Shown: one piece after another, positions 27,608-36,308 of the stretch | How positions within the stretch are numbered: the stretch's first letter is position 1 | Layout of the letters: each line of letters starts with the position of its first letter | DNA from: Facilibium subflavum | GTDB lineage: Bacteria > Pseudomonadota > Gammaproteobacteria > Francisellales > Francisellaceae | Assembly (NCBI RefSeq): GCF_003574485.1 | Contig: NZ_QLIT01000115.1 | Coordinates: 1-37,343, forward strand | Length of the DNA stretch: 37,343 nucleotides | Direction: 5' to 3' | Program-made: the position numbers and the translations under genes | The notes under the pieces: model-generated | Databases searched by the model: none | Told to the model about the DNA's origin: nothing | What the model saw: only the letters and a program-made list of their open reading frames with translations

Positions 27608-29074
27608 TTAGCTTTGGCTTAACTTGGCAACGTGCTCATACTCTTTAGACATCAAAACCGTGGCTGGTTTTGCAAGTAAGCTTACCGTAACAATAGAAAC
27701 AACTGCAAAAACAAAACCAGGTAGCAATTCATATAACTCAAATACACCACCTAAAAATTTCAAATGTGGCCAGATTAATACGGTTAATGCACCGGTAATA
27801 ATACCTGCAAAAGCACCTGCAAGATTCATTCGCCGCCAAAATAATGATAAAAGCACAACCGGGCCAAAAGATGCACCCAATCCCGCCCAGGCATAACCCA
27901 CCAGATTTAAAATTGAGCTTTTTGGATTTGCCGCCAGCAAAAGTGCGACAATGGCAATTAAGAATACAACGATACGGCTTGAAAATAAAAGCTCTGTTGT
28001 CGAAGCTTTCGGACGGAAAAACTTATGATAGAAATCCTCAACAACTGCGCTTGAAGAGGCTAATAATTGCGCTGACGCTGTACTCATGGTTGCCGATAGC
28101 ACTGCTGCTAATAAGACCCCTGCAATCCACGGGTTAAAAAAAGTATTAGACAGCACAATAAAAATTGTCTCAGGGTTGCTTAAGCCTTTTGACGAAAAAT
28201 ATGCCAAACCAAAAAGTCCCGTAAATACAGCACCTAATAAGGCAATACACATCCAGGTCATGCAGATAAATTGTGCCTGAGGAATTGATCTGGCTGTTTT
28301 TGTTGCCATAAAACGCACCAAAATATGTGGCTGACCAAAATATCCAAGCCCCCAGGCAAAAAGCGATAAAACACCGATAATGCTGGTGCCTTTAAATGCA
28401 TCCAAATAGACAGGTGACTGCTGTGCCACATCTGTAAGCGCGGTATTAATGCTGCCAATATGATATAAAACAACTACAGGCACAAGAATCAATGCTAAAA
28501 ACATCAAACAGCCTTGAAAAAAATCAATCCATGATATTGCAAGAAACCCACCAATACAGGTATAAATTAAAATAATTGCTGCAGTCAAACCCAGCCCTGC
28601 TGCATAACTAATGCCAAAAGTTGAACTAAACAACAATCCACCGGCCACAAAGCCTGAAGCAGTATAAAAAGTAAAAAATATCAAAATCACGATTGCGGTT
28701 AATAAGCGAATAAATCCCGTTTTATCGTGGAAGCGATTTTCAAAGTATGCAGGAATTGTGATAGAGTCTTTAGCAACTTCAGTATAAATGCGTAAACGTT
28801 TTGCAACAAACTGCCAATTTAAATAAGCCCCTAAAGCAAGACCTAAAGGAAGCCAGATTTGATTTAATCCATGGAGCATAACAGCACCTGGTAGCGCTAA
28901 CAAAAGCCACGAGCTCATATCCGAAGCACCGGCTCCTAAAGCGGCAATCGGCCCACTTAGCGAACGACCTCCCAACATATAATCATTTAAGTTCTTAGTA
29001 TAAAAATAAGAACAGATACCTAAACTAAAAATAATCGCAATATAGATGACAAAAACAACTGTTAATATAGACAT
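27608..29074 (-). CDS. putP: Sodium/proline symporter
   Basis: SSS-family sodium-coupled proline uptake protein, 488 residues (E. coli 502), with about 13 helices. It closely follows PutP: LNDYMLGGRSLSGPIAAL, GAGASDMSSWLLLALPGAV (Asp52 and Ser54 match Asp55 and Ser57 of E. coli, which bind sodium), LGAYLNWQFVAKRL, YTCIGGFLAISW, and FGQPHILVRFMA. AGGGGA before the ATG. It lies 47 bp after a 25-codon membrane peptide gene under the same promoter. Proline specificity is by family resemblance. Confidence 0.94.
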   Translation of the reverse strand: MSILTVVFVIYIAIIFSLGICSYFYTKNLNDYMLGGRSLSGPIAALGAGASDMSSWLLLALPGAVMLHGLNQIWLPLGLALGAYLNWQFVAKRLRIYTEVAKDSITIPAYFENRFHDKTGFIRLLTAIVILIFFTFYTASGFVAGGLLFSSTFGISYAAGLGLTAAIILIYTCIGGFLAISWIDFFQGCLMFLALILVPVVVLYHIGSINTALTDVAQQSPVYLDAFKGTSIIGVLSLFAWGLGYFGQPHILVRFMATKTARSIPQAQFICMTWMCIALLGAVFTGLFGLAYFSSKGLSNPETIFIVLSNTFFNPWIAGVLLAAVLSATMSTASAQLLASSSAVVEDFYHKFFRPKASTTELLFSSRIVVFLIAIVALLLAANPKSSILNLVGYAWAGLGASFGPVVLLSLFWRRMNLAGAFAGIITGALTVLIWPHLKFLGGVFELYELLPGFVFAVVSIVTVSLLAKPATVLMSKEYEHVAKLSQS

Positions 29075-29121
29075 ACTTCCCCTGACCCTTACTTATGCAC
29101 GAACAACAAACATGAAAGCAT

Positions 29122-29199
29122 TCAAAGGTTTCTAAGATAATTGATTAAAGATAACCCAATAATTGCGGCCAGTGGTGCAAAAAACACTACCCATGACAT
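29122..29199 (-). CDS. 25-residue membrane peptide upstream of putP, possible symporter accessory
   Basis: An ATG at 29199, six bases after a strong GGGGAG site, opens 25 codons ending TGA at 29122. The peptide begins MSWVVFFAP, has one hydrophobic span (about residues 3-19, VVFFAPLAAIIGLSLI) and ends NYLRNL with one positive charge, i.e. a single-span membrane peptide. It lies 47 bp ahead of putP and about 40 bp after a promoter with a perfect -10. Small single-span companions are known for other sodium symporters (MetS with MetP, YhdT with PanF, YjcH with ActP), so an accessory role is plausible. Too short for usual gene callers. The role is inference. Confidence 0.65.
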   Translation of the reverse strand: MSWVVFFAPLAAIIGLSLINYLRNL

Positions 29200-29246
29200 A
29201 ACTTTCTCCCCTTATTGTTTACATTAAGGTGCTTTAGAATACGCTT

Positions 29247-29275
29247 ATTATACAAAGCGACAATAAACTTTTTAA
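29247..29275 (-). promoter_or_regulatory. Promoter of the small peptide-putP operon
   Basis: Minus-strand TTAAAA (29275-29270), 17 bp, and perfect TATAAT (29252-29247). Transcription would begin near 29240, about 30 bases before the GGGGAG ribosome binding site of the 25-codon gene. Confidence 0.65.
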
Positions 29276-29288
29276 CTGGTAATTTCAT

Positions 29289-29305
29289 AGACAGCAAAAC
29301 TGTCT
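29289..29305. promoter_or_regulatory. Inverted repeat just upstream of the putP -35
   Basis: AGACAG and CTGTCT form a perfect 6-bp inverted repeat around a 5-base centre (CAAAA on plus). It ends 13 bp upstream of the -35 box, the place where an activator or repressor might bind. No known operator matches it in my memory. Confidence 0.4.
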
Positions 29306-29344
29306 GTTATTAAATCACGCGTTAAAGTTCTATAAGCACCTCAC

Positions 29345-29362
29345 CGTATCCTATAAGATACG
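29345..29362. repeat. CGTATC/GATACG inverted repeat in ettA-putP gap
   Basis: Perfect 6-bp inverted repeat with a 6-base loop (CTATAA on plus), 56 bp past the ettA stop. Neither side has a T-run, so it is a poor terminator; the T-rich stretch on the minus strand comes before it. The rest of 29200-29417 holds the putP promoter and no other gene. Confidence 0.4.
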
Positions 29363-29417
29363 AAAGCAAATTGCAAAAGTTTACAAAAAGAAAAAATTCG
29401 TCATGAATGAACGTAAA

Positions 29418-31097
29418 TTAGCTAACTGCTATCTTTTTATACTTAATTCGATGTGGATCTACTGCGTCATCTCCAAGACGCTTTTTCTTATCTTCCACAT
29501 AGGCTGCATAATTTCCTTCAAACCAGGTCACTTGACTGTTACCTTCAAATGCAAGAATATGTGTCGCAACACGATCCAAAAACCAGCGATCATGCGAGAT
29601 AATCATGACACAGCCAGGAAAAGCCAAAATCGCCTCCTCCAATGCGCGTAAAGTCTCTACATCCAGATCATTCGTTGGTTCATCCAATAGCAGTACATTA
29701 CCGCCTTTTCGTAATAGTTTTGCCAGATGCACACGATTGCGCTCACCACCTGATAAATCTTTGATAAATTTTTGTTGATCTGATCCTTTAAAATTAAAGC
29801 GGCCAACATACTGTCTTGAGGCAATTGTATATTTACCCACCGTAATAACATCCAAACCATCTGAAATTTCTTCCCAAACTGTTTTGTTATCATCCAATGT
29901 ATCTCGAGATTGGTTAACATAAGCTAAATCAACAGTCTCACCAAGCGCAACACCGCCTTGGTCTGGCGACTCAATACCTGAAAGCATTTTGAAAAATGTT
30001 GATTTTCCCGCACCATTTGGCCCAATAATACCGACAATAGAGCCTGCAGGCACCTGGAAATCAAGCTCATCAATTAATAAGCGATCCCCAAACCCTTTAA
30101 CGACTTTATTCACATCAATCACTTTGTTTCCAAGACGAACCCCAGGTGGAATATATAAGTCTTGTGTTGCATTTCTTTCTTGAAACTCCTGGGAACTTAA
30201 CTCTTCAAAGCGCGACAAACGTGCCTTTGATTTCGCCTGGCGCCCCTTGGCATTTTGTCTTACCCACTCCAGCTCTTGCTGTAGGGCTTTTCTATGAGCG
30301 GTTTGCTTTTTCTCTTCTTGCGCAAGTCTTTGCTCTTTTTGCTCTAACCATTGTGAATAATTACCTTTAAATGGAATACCCTCACCGCGATCAAGCTCTA
30401 AAATCCACTCAGCCACATTATCAAGAAAATAACGGTCATGCGTAATCGCAACAACCGTGCCTTTATATTCTTGCAGGAATCGTTCAAGCCAGGCAACACT
30501 TTCTGCATCCAGATGGTTCGTTGGCTCATCCAGCAACAATATATCTGGATTAGATAATAATAATTTACACAAAGCCACACGGCGGACTTCCCCGCCTGAA
30601 AGCTTGGTTACATCTGCATCCCAGGCAGGTAAACGCAAGGCTTCAGCCGCGACTTCTAATTTGCGCTCAATCTCCCAGGCACCAGCTGAATCAATTTTAT
30701 TTTGCAGCTCACCTTGCTCTGCCAGTAACGTATTCATTTCATCATCTGACATCGGTTCACAAAATTTCATGCTGATTTCATCAAACCGGGTAATCATGGC
30801 TTTTAAATCAGCTAACGCCTCTTCAACGTTCCCTTTAACATCTTTCGTCGGATCCAATTTTGGTTCTTGCGGTAAATAACCTATTTTCACACCCTTTCTT
30901 GGTGCTGCTTCACCAACAATGTCTGTATCAATCCCTGCCATGATACGTAATAAAGTTGACTTACCAGAGCCGTTTAAACCTAACACACCAATTTTTGCGC
31001 CATCGAAAAACGATAATGAAATGTCTTTTAAAATATAGCGGTTTGGTGGCACTACCTTACCGACTCTGTGCATAGAATAAATATATTGTTCTGCCAT
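29418..31097 (-). CDS. ettA: Energy-dependent translational throttle protein EttA (ABC-F)
   Basis: ABC-F ATPase that binds the ribosomal E site and gates the first elongation step according to ATP/ADP ratio. It has 559 residues (E. coli 555). It starts [18 protein letters not shown] and has two ABC domains: Walker [10 protein letters not shown] (40-48), signature LSGGE, Walker [12 protein letters not shown]; then GPNGAGKST (about 357), [12 protein letters not shown] and [11 protein letters not shown]. The linker with [18 protein letters not shown] is the P-site tRNA interaction motif. It has its own promoter and AAAGG before the ATG. Not a resistance-type ABC-F. Confidence 0.97.
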   Translation of the reverse strand: MAEQYIYSMHRVGKVVPPNRYILKDISLSFFDGAKIGVLGLNGSGKSTLLRIMAGIDTDIVGEAAPRKGVKIGYLPQEPKLDPTKDVKGNVEEALADLKAMITRFDEISMKFCEPMSDDEMNTLLAEQGELQNKIDSAGAWEIERKLEVAAEALRLPAWDADVTKLSGGEVRRVALCKLLLSNPDILLLDEPTNHLDAESVAWLERFLQEYKGTVVAITHDRYFLDNVAEWILELDRGEGIPFKGNYSQWLEQKEQRLAQEEKKQTAHRKALQQELEWVRQNAKGRQAKSKARLSRFEELSSQEFQERNATQDLYIPPGVRLGNKVIDVNKVVKGFGDRLLIDELDFQVPAGSIVGIIGPNGAGKSTFFKMLSGIESPDQGGVALGETVDLAYVNQSRDTLDDNKTVWEEISDGLDVITVGKYTIASRQYVGRFNFKGSDQQKFIKDLSGGERNRVHLAKLLRKGGNVLLLDEPTNDLDVETLRALEEAILAFPGCVMIISHDRWFLDRVATHILAFEGNSQVTWFEGNYAAYVEDKKKRLGDDAVDPHRIKYKKIAVS

Positions 31098-31129
31098 AAT
31101 AAACCTTTAAGTTTTATTTAAACGCGCTC

Positions 31130-31138
31130 ATTGTACCA
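31130..31138 (-). promoter_or_regulatory. ettA promoter, extended -10
   Basis: Minus-strand TGGTACAAT is an extended -10 (TGn then TACAAT) 32 bp ahead of the ettA ATG. A -35 is not clear at 17 bp. A GC-rich GAGCGCG follows as discriminator. Confidence 0.45.
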
Positions 31139-31234
31139 GAAAAAGATAGAATATTCATCGGTTATTATTTGAACGTTTTATGATTTTTTATCTATGATAA
31201 ACCCAGACCATAATGGATGATGGAAATATTTTTT

Positions 31235-32338
31235 TTAGAAGTTATAAACCAAAGAAGTCGTCGTGGTTGTGCCCACACGTTTTTTGCCACTGCTTGCCCA
31301 GCTGCTACCATTAACCTGAAAGCTAAACTGTAAGGCCAGGTTCTTATATAATTGTGTTGATAATGAAGAGTTTGACTGATAGGTTGTACCATTATCCCCG
31401 GCATAGTTCACTAAAAAGCTTTGCTTAAAAGAAGAAGAATCCGTAAAGTTCCACACATAATCAAGTCCTGACTGCCAACCTACAGCATTTGAGAACTCAC
31501 CTGTCTGTTTTACTTTTTGCTGTGTTAAACTTGGACCTGTACTGACACTTAACGTCATATTATCATTACTGTAAAGCTGACGTAAATAACCTAAAGATTC
31601 CGTTAATATATAGCTATAAGTATCTAGCTGGTTATTAAGGTAGTTTACACTAAAATAAATACCGTTATTTTTGTCAAAATTCCATGACGTCTTGGCAAAT
31701 GCATTAAACTTATTTGTCTTAACCCCATCACCATTATCTCGATCATCACGGCTGTATAAATAATTCATCGTCAAAGTGTTTTGCCATGGAATGATAGGCG
31801 TGTAGCTTAAATTTGCATTACCATTATAATTTGTTGATGCCGAATTTCCCGTTGTCATGCTGCCACCTAAGCCAAAACTTGTTCCTTTCCATGGCTCAGC
31901 GACAGCAATGTTAGGCTGTTTAGTTTTAACCGTTTGATCATTGATAATACTCTCAGGCAGTCCAGCATGACTCGTTTTTTCAATACCAACCTCGCTATCT
32001 GCTGATTTTTTATCTTCAGACTTTGATGGTGTTTCTTGTGTATCTGTTTTATCTGTTTGTGCCCAAGGACTCAATGGCTTGATTCTTTGCGCTGTTTTTT
32101 GTGTCTTATCCTCATTTGGCAAGGTCGTGTCACTTGTGTTTGCCATACTACTATCTGGTGATGTTTGCTTATCTGCACTTTTTGCCTGTTTTTCATATTT
32201 TTGTGCAATTGCTTCATATGTTTTTGCCAGATCATGATATTTGTCTGCAAGCTTTTGCGCCTCTTGTGGTGTAATCGCATAAGCATAGCCTGTCAGCATC
32301 AAAGCTAAGGTTACTGCTTTTAATAATTTATTGTTCAC
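31235..32338 (-). CDS. DUF481-type outer-membrane barrel protein with N-terminal coiled coil
   Basis: This is a 367-residue protein. Residues 1-21 are a signal peptide ending AYA. Residues about 22-58 (EAQKLADKYHDLAKTYEAIAQKYEKQ) form a coiled coil. Residues about 59-150 are a polar, low-complexity linker. From about 152 it is a beta-barrel ending in Phe, with GNSASTNYNGNANLSYTPIIPW, YSRDDRDNGDG and LGYLRQLYSND of DUF481 (YdiY) type. The start is a GTG at 32338 with AAGGAG six bases upstream. DUF481 proteins usually lack the coil and linker. Function unknown; salt-induced in E. coli (YdiY). It lies 28 bp after lptM, likely one operon. Confidence 0.8.
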   Translation of the reverse strand: MNNKLLKAVTLALMLTGYAYAITPQEAQKLADKYHDLAKTYEAIAQKYEKQAKSADKQTSPDSSMANTSDTTLPNEDKTQKTAQRIKPLSPWAQTDKTDTQETPSKSEDKKSADSEVGIEKTSHAGLPESIINDQTVKTKQPNIAVAEPWKGTSFGLGGSMTTGNSASTNYNGNANLSYTPIIPWQNTLTMNYLYSRDDRDNGDGVKTNKFNAFAKTSWNFDKNNGIYFSVNYLNNQLDTYSYILTESLGYLRQLYSNDNMTLSVSTGPSLTQQKVKQTGEFSNAVGWQSGLDYVWNFTDSSSFKQSFLVNYAGDNGTTYQSNSSLSTQLYKNLALQFSFQVNGSSWASSGKKRVGTTTTTSLVYNF

Positions 32339-32366
32339 CCTTATCTCCTTTTAATTTTCACTTAAC

Positions 32367-32567
32367 CTAGTTTGATTGCTGCTGTATCGCGCCATTTTTC
32401 TTAGCTTGACTGCTTTGTGTCATACTGCTTGTCTTCGTGCTGTCTTGATTTGGTTGTGAGGCATCTTCTTTTGATGTTTGTGGTAAATAAAGTGGACCCA
32501 TTTGCCCACACCCTGATAAAGCAATACTCATTATCAATAATGTCAAAAAGCTTTGTTTTTTTGTCAT
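32367..32567 (-). CDS. lptM: LPS translocon maturation lipoprotein LptM
   Basis: This 66-residue lipoprotein is from the ATG at 32567 (the frame opens two codons earlier with TTG). A signal peptide ends in lipobox LSGC with Cys20, followed by GQMGPLYLP. That matches the CGxKGPLYxP start of LptM/YifL, which mimics LPS and helps LptD-LptE assemble; the usual Lys is Met here. The rest is a Ser/Thr/Gln-rich tail, as in the family. In E. coli it sits by dapF; here it is in front of a DUF481 barrel gene and divergent from an asmA-like gene. Confidence 0.85.
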   Translation of the reverse strand: MTKKQSFLTLLIMSIALSGCGQMGPLYLPQTSKEDASQPNQDSTKTSSMTQSSQAKKNGAIQQQSN

Positions 32568-32574
32568 AATCAAG

Positions 32575-32602
32575 TTGGCTCTTGTTCAAACTTCGGTAAA
32601 AT
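32575..32602 (+). promoter_or_regulatory. Promoter of the asmA-like gene
   Basis: TTGGCT (32575-32580), 16 bp, TAAAAT (32597-32602). A start near 32609 would leave an ATG at 32612 nearly leaderless without a ribosome binding site, and would give the GTG at 32678 a normal leader. This favours the downstream start. Confidence 0.5.
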
Positions 32603-32677
32603 AATGAAAACATGATAAAAAACATAGACCGTGAAGCCAATCATAAATTCATTATTTTTAACGAAAAGGTAAAAATT

Positions 32678-33979
32678 GTGCTAAAAAAAACACTATTGGT
32701 TATTATTACTGCCCTAATTATTTTGTGTATTGGAATCACAATCTGGTTGGGTTTCTTCTTTAATCCCAACGAGTATAAAAGTCTGTTAAATAAGCAACTT
32801 AACAACAACCCAAACATTCATGTTAAAATAAAAGGCAATATCAGTTGGCAGCTATGGCCACTAAGCCTGACTGCACAAGATATTAGCATAGATAGCGCAA
32901 AAGCCTTCTCAAGCCATTGGCAACAGGCAAAACTTAAAATAAGCCTGATAAATCTTTTTTCCTCACAACCTTTGCCTATCAAAAAAATTCAGCTGATAAA
33001 TGGTCAAATTCATCATAACCACATGGCGCTACCGATTAAAAAACTAACACTGCAGCAAGCACATTTTAGCAAGCTAAACCGTATTATGCTCAGTGCTGTT
33101 ATTCAGAATAAACACATGAATGCGACTGTTAACACGATGCTTTCGCAGGATAAAAATTTACATAAGTTTACTATTTATCCGACAACAATCACCGGAGAGA
33201 TTGGTCATCATCCTTTTCAAATTACCGTTGCATCATTTGACTATCAACAAGGCGACAATCAAATCACAATAAGCCCAATTCACACTAAAATTGCCGGATC
33301 AACGATTACAACAAACTTAAATATTCCAAGTCTAAATCCACTTAAGCTGAATATCAAATCTTCTGCAAAAACCTTGAATATCGAAAAGCTTATTAACCTT
33401 CATGGCTTTAAGCTGCAACTATCTAATATTATGATTGATATTAAAGCACACAAAAAAAAGCAGATTTCAGGCAATGTTGACATCTCTGCAAAAAGCGGGC
33501 TTTTAACAGGTATTGATCTTAATGCGTTAGCTCACGCGGTTGATAACTTCTTACAAGCACTTATGCAAGGTGCGCATATTGGCAACGCATTTGCGTCATT
33601 CCAACAAACGTTTGCTCCTGTTATTGGGGATGGGAATATGAAACCAGACCCAACTAAATCAACACAATTAGGTGAATTGAATATAAACAGCACCTTTGAT
33701 CAGGACCAATTAACAACAAAATCAATCAACTGGCAAGCCAAAAATTTCACTTTATCAGGTAGGGGGCTCATAAGCTTTTCTTTGGCCAGTGCTTACTACC
33801 CTGTTTCAATCAACCTTAAAGGGAAAACGCCTTTTAGCATCCCCTACCAGCTTGTCTATCAGAATCGGCAATTTAAGGGGCAGATAAACCAGGATAAACT
33901 CAAAGAACATCTACAACCTATTATTGAAAAAGCGCTTAAAAATACACTGCAAAACAAACTACACTCACTTTTTGGATAG
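32678..33979 (+). CDS. AsmA family protein
   Basis: Envelope protein of the AsmA group, bridge-like lipid-transfer family members that span the periplasm. I choose the GTG at 32678 (433 residues) with AAAAGG eight bases upstream. It then starts like the family, KKTLLVIITALIILCIGITIWL anchor followed by FFNPNEYK. An ATG at 32612 would add 22 polar residues. The C-terminal region (LNINSTFDQDQLTTKSINWQAKNFTLSGRGLISFS) is typical AsmA repeat. It is shorter than E. coli AsmA (617), so a smaller family member. The stop is 6 bp before recG, in one operon. Confidence 0.82.
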   Translation: MLKKTLLVIITALIILCIGITIWLGFFFNPNEYKSLLNKQLNNNPNIHVKIKGNISWQLWPLSLTAQDISIDSAKAFSSHWQQAKLKISLINLFSSQPLPIKKIQLINGQIHHNHMALPIKKLTLQQAHFSKLNRIMLSAVIQNKHMNATVNTMLSQDKNLHKFTIYPTTITGEIGHHPFQITVASFDYQQGDNQITISPIHTKIAGSTITTNLNIPSLNPLKLNIKSSAKTLNIEKLINLHGFKLQLSNIMIDIKAHKKKQISGNVDISAKSGLLTGIDLNALAHAVDNFLQALMQGAHIGNAFASFQQTFAPVIGDGNMKPDPTKSTQLGELNINSTFDQDQLTTKSINWQAKNFTLSGRGLISFSLASAYYPVSINLKGKTPFSIPYQLVYQNRQFKGQINQDKLKEHLQPIIEKALKNTLQNKLHSLFG

Positions 33980-33985
33980 CCATAC

Positions 33986-36046
33986 ATGGATGATTTAGCA
34001 GATCTAAAAGGCATCGGCAAAACGCTTTTAACCAAGCTTCATAAAGCACAGATTCAAAGTGTTCAAGATCTGTTATTGCATTTACCAAAAGACTATGAAG
34101 ATCGCCGAATCATCCACAAGATTGCAGATACAATCAATGGGCAAAAACAGCAAATTGAAGGCATTATCCAACAAGTGGACGTTAATCAATTTGGCAAAAA
34201 ACATTTAAGCTGCTATTTCTCTGATGAAACCGGCTTGTGTAAAATGCATTTATTTCGCTTTTATCCAAACCAGATAAAGCTGTTAAAAAAGGGACAAAGA
34301 ATCCTTTGCTATGGCCAAATCATACGTCATACACAAGACAGTCAAATGATTGAAGTAATCCACCCTGAATGGAAGATCATTGATAAAGATGCGAATATAT
34401 CAGGCACGATTACCCCTGTATACTCTTCCATTGAAGGGATAAGCTCAGCGGTATTGTATAAGTTTATCTGTCAATTACAACACAAAAAGCCCTTCGATGA
34501 ATTACTGCCTGCTACGCTTAGATATGAACATAAGCTCAGTGATATTAATACCGCACTTGATAATATACACTTTCCTGATAAACAGTCTTTCTCCAGTATT
34601 TATCAACAAACACTTAAAGCAAGATATCGTCTGGCACTTGAAGAAATTCTCGCCCACCATTTAAATGCCAAAATTGCGAGAACGCAGAGCCACACTACAG
34701 ATTTTCCTTCCATAAACCCGAATAAAAGCCTGTTAGAAACATTTATCAAACAGCTGCCTTTTGCCCCAACAAAAGCGCAACGGCGCGTGATCGATGAAAT
34801 TTTATATGATTTCACGCTTAAAAAACCATTATCAAGGCTTTTACAAGGTGATGTAGGCTCTGGCAAAACGATGGTAGCTGCCGCTGTTTTAATACAGGCT
34901 GCACGAAATGGCCTTCAATCCATTATCATGGCGCCGACAGAAATTCTCGCAGAACAGCATTTTAAAAATCTTTCCCAATGGTTGCAGGCCTTTGATATAG
35001 AAGTTGTATTTCTTGCACAAAAACTTACAACAACACAACGAAAAAAAACATTTGAGACGATTCAATCACATCCAGATTGTGTCATCGTTGGAACACATGC
35101 GGTTTTTCAAGACAGTGTGAGCTACTCAAATCTTGGCCTTGTCATCATTGATGAGCAACATCGCTTTGGGGTTGAGCAACGCCTGGCTTTGATGGCAAAA
35201 GCACAATCAGCAAATAACAAGACACCACACCAGTTAGTAATGACTGCAACACCGATTCCAAGAACGCTTGCTATGACCGTTTATGGTGATTTGGATCTTT
35301 CCATTATTGATGAATTACCCCCCAACCGCAAACCAATCCAAACCAGTGTGATCAGTCAGGATAAAAAAGAAAAGCTGATACAAAAATTACAAAATCATGT
35401 TAACAACAATGGGCAGGCTTATTGGGTGTGTCCTTTAATTGAGACCTCTGAAGCACTTGCAACGCTACAAGATGCAAGCTCCTTATATGAAACCATTAAA
35501 GGTTTATTACCTAAAGCACGTATTGGTCTTGTTCATGGGAAAATGAAGGCTGAAGAAAAAGCGAAAGCCATGATCGCTTTTAAAGCGCATGAAATTGACA
35601 TTCTTGTGGCAACCACTGTTATCGAAGTCGGTGTTGATGTGCCTAATGCCAGTATTATGATTATTGATAATGCCGAAAGGCTTGGGCTTTCTCAATTACA
35701 CCAATTACGTGGGCGCGTTGGCCGCGGCAGTAAACACAGTTATTGTATTTTATTATACCAGGCACCTTTATCCAAGACAGCAAGAAAGCGTCTGGAGTTA
35801 ATGCGTCAAACACAAGATGGCTTTATCATCGCAGAAGAGGATCTAAAATTAAGGGGGCCTGGTGATATTTTTGGCAAAAATCAAACTGGGGAAATTCACT
35901 TTAAAGTTGCCGATTTAAATCTTCACCAGCAGTTATTTAACGAAGTTGGTGCAATTGCACAAAAACTAATACAAAATCATCCAAAAAATATAATATTGAT
36001 TATCAACCGCTGGCTAAAAAAAGCAGCGGATTACATTAAAGCGTAG
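33986..36046 (+). CDS. recG: ATP-dependent DNA helicase RecG
   Basis: Branch-migrating helicase that reverses forks and processes Holliday junctions and R-loops. It has 686 residues (E. coli 693). The N-terminal wedge has an OB fold after LKGIGKTLLTKLHKAQI. The helicase motifs are Walker A GDVGSGKT (about 288-295), DEQH (389-392), TATPIPRTLAMT, HGKM, ATTVIEVGVDVPNA and QLRGRVGRG. The C-terminal TQDGFIIAEEDLKLRGPGDIFGKNQTG is the RecG-specific motif. Complete. Downstream of the asmA-like gene by 6 bp. Confidence 0.98.
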   Translation: MDDLADLKGIGKTLLTKLHKAQIQSVQDLLLHLPKDYEDRRIIHKIADTINGQKQQIEGIIQQVDVNQFGKKHLSCYFSDETGLCKMHLFRFYPNQIKLLKKGQRILCYGQIIRHTQDSQMIEVIHPEWKIIDKDANISGTITPVYSSIEGISSAVLYKFICQLQHKKPFDELLPATLRYEHKLSDINTALDNIHFPDKQSFSSIYQQTLKARYRLALEEILAHHLNAKIARTQSHTTDFPSINPNKSLLETFIKQLPFAPTKAQRRVIDEILYDFTLKKPLSRLLQGDVGSGKTMVAAAVLIQAARNGLQSIIMAPTEILAEQHFKNLSQWLQAFDIEVVFLAQKLTTTQRKKTFETIQSHPDCVIVGTHAVFQDSVSYSNLGLVIIDEQHRFGVEQRLALMAKAQSANNKTPHQLVMTATPIPRTLAMTVYGDLDLSIIDELPPNRKPIQTSVISQDKKEKLIQKLQNHVNNNGQAYWVCPLIETSEALATLQDASSLYETIKGLLPKARIGLVHGKMKAEEKAKAMIAFKAHEIDILVATTVIEVGVDVPNASIMIIDNAERLGLSQLHQLRGRVGRGSKHSYCILLYQAPLSKTARKRLELMRQTQDGFIIAEEDLKLRGPGDIFGKNQTGEIHFKVADLNLHQQLFNEVGAIAQKLIQNHPKNIILIINRWLKKAADYIKA

Positions 36047-36081
36047 ATGTCAAAGAAACTGAACTTTCCCTAATTTTGTAA

Positions 36082-36260
36082 GAATTTGCTGTTGGTGAGC
36101 TGCAAACCAAAATTTACCCCTGTATCGTAGGGTTGCGTAAAAAAGATGACTCAACAACACCTAAAAGCAGTAAAGAGCCGGAAAAATTCCAGCGCATAAC
36201 AACCCAAATTCAGTCGCTTTTTATCCTGAACATGCTTTCAAAGTAGCTGAAGTGGAATAA
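36082..36260 (+). pseudogene. Decayed coding remnant, unidentified
   Basis: In the 262-bp gap after recG, one frame is open without a start from 36082 to 36243 (54 codons). It reads like protein: IYPCIVGLRKKDD, then a Lys/Ser patch, then EPEKFQRITTQIQSLF, before a TAG. A second frame (36216-36257) overlaps it and reads AFYPEHAFKVAEVE, then TAA. A frameshift near the T-run around 36218 would join them into QIQSLFYPEHAFKVAEVE. There is no start codon or ribosome binding site. I do not recognise the parent gene; a mobile-element or regulator fragment is possible. Chance open frames cannot be excluded. Confidence 0.35.
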
Positions 36261-36265
36261 AATAC

Positions 36266-36274
36266 TGCTACAAT
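36266..36274 (+). promoter_or_regulatory. Possible extended -10 before the monooxygenase
   Basis: TGCTACAAT is an extended -10 (TGn then TACAAT), about 35 bp before the ATG. No good -35 is seen. An inverted repeat GTTAG (36282-36286) and CTAAC (36290-36294) lies at the expected start of transcription. Confidence 0.35.
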
Positions 36275-36308
36275 ACAAGAAGTTAGCAACTAACGAATAA
36301 GAACACAT

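Noticed and set aside
27580-27612. Short direct repeat GCGTTAGCGTTAGC at the putP 3' end
   Set aside because: Only two copies of six bases and partly coding; no function suggested.
32612-32677. ATG start of the asmA-like gene at 32612
   Set aside because: It lies only about ten bases after the probable -10, has no ribosome binding site, and adds a polar stretch before the membrane anchor that the family lacks.
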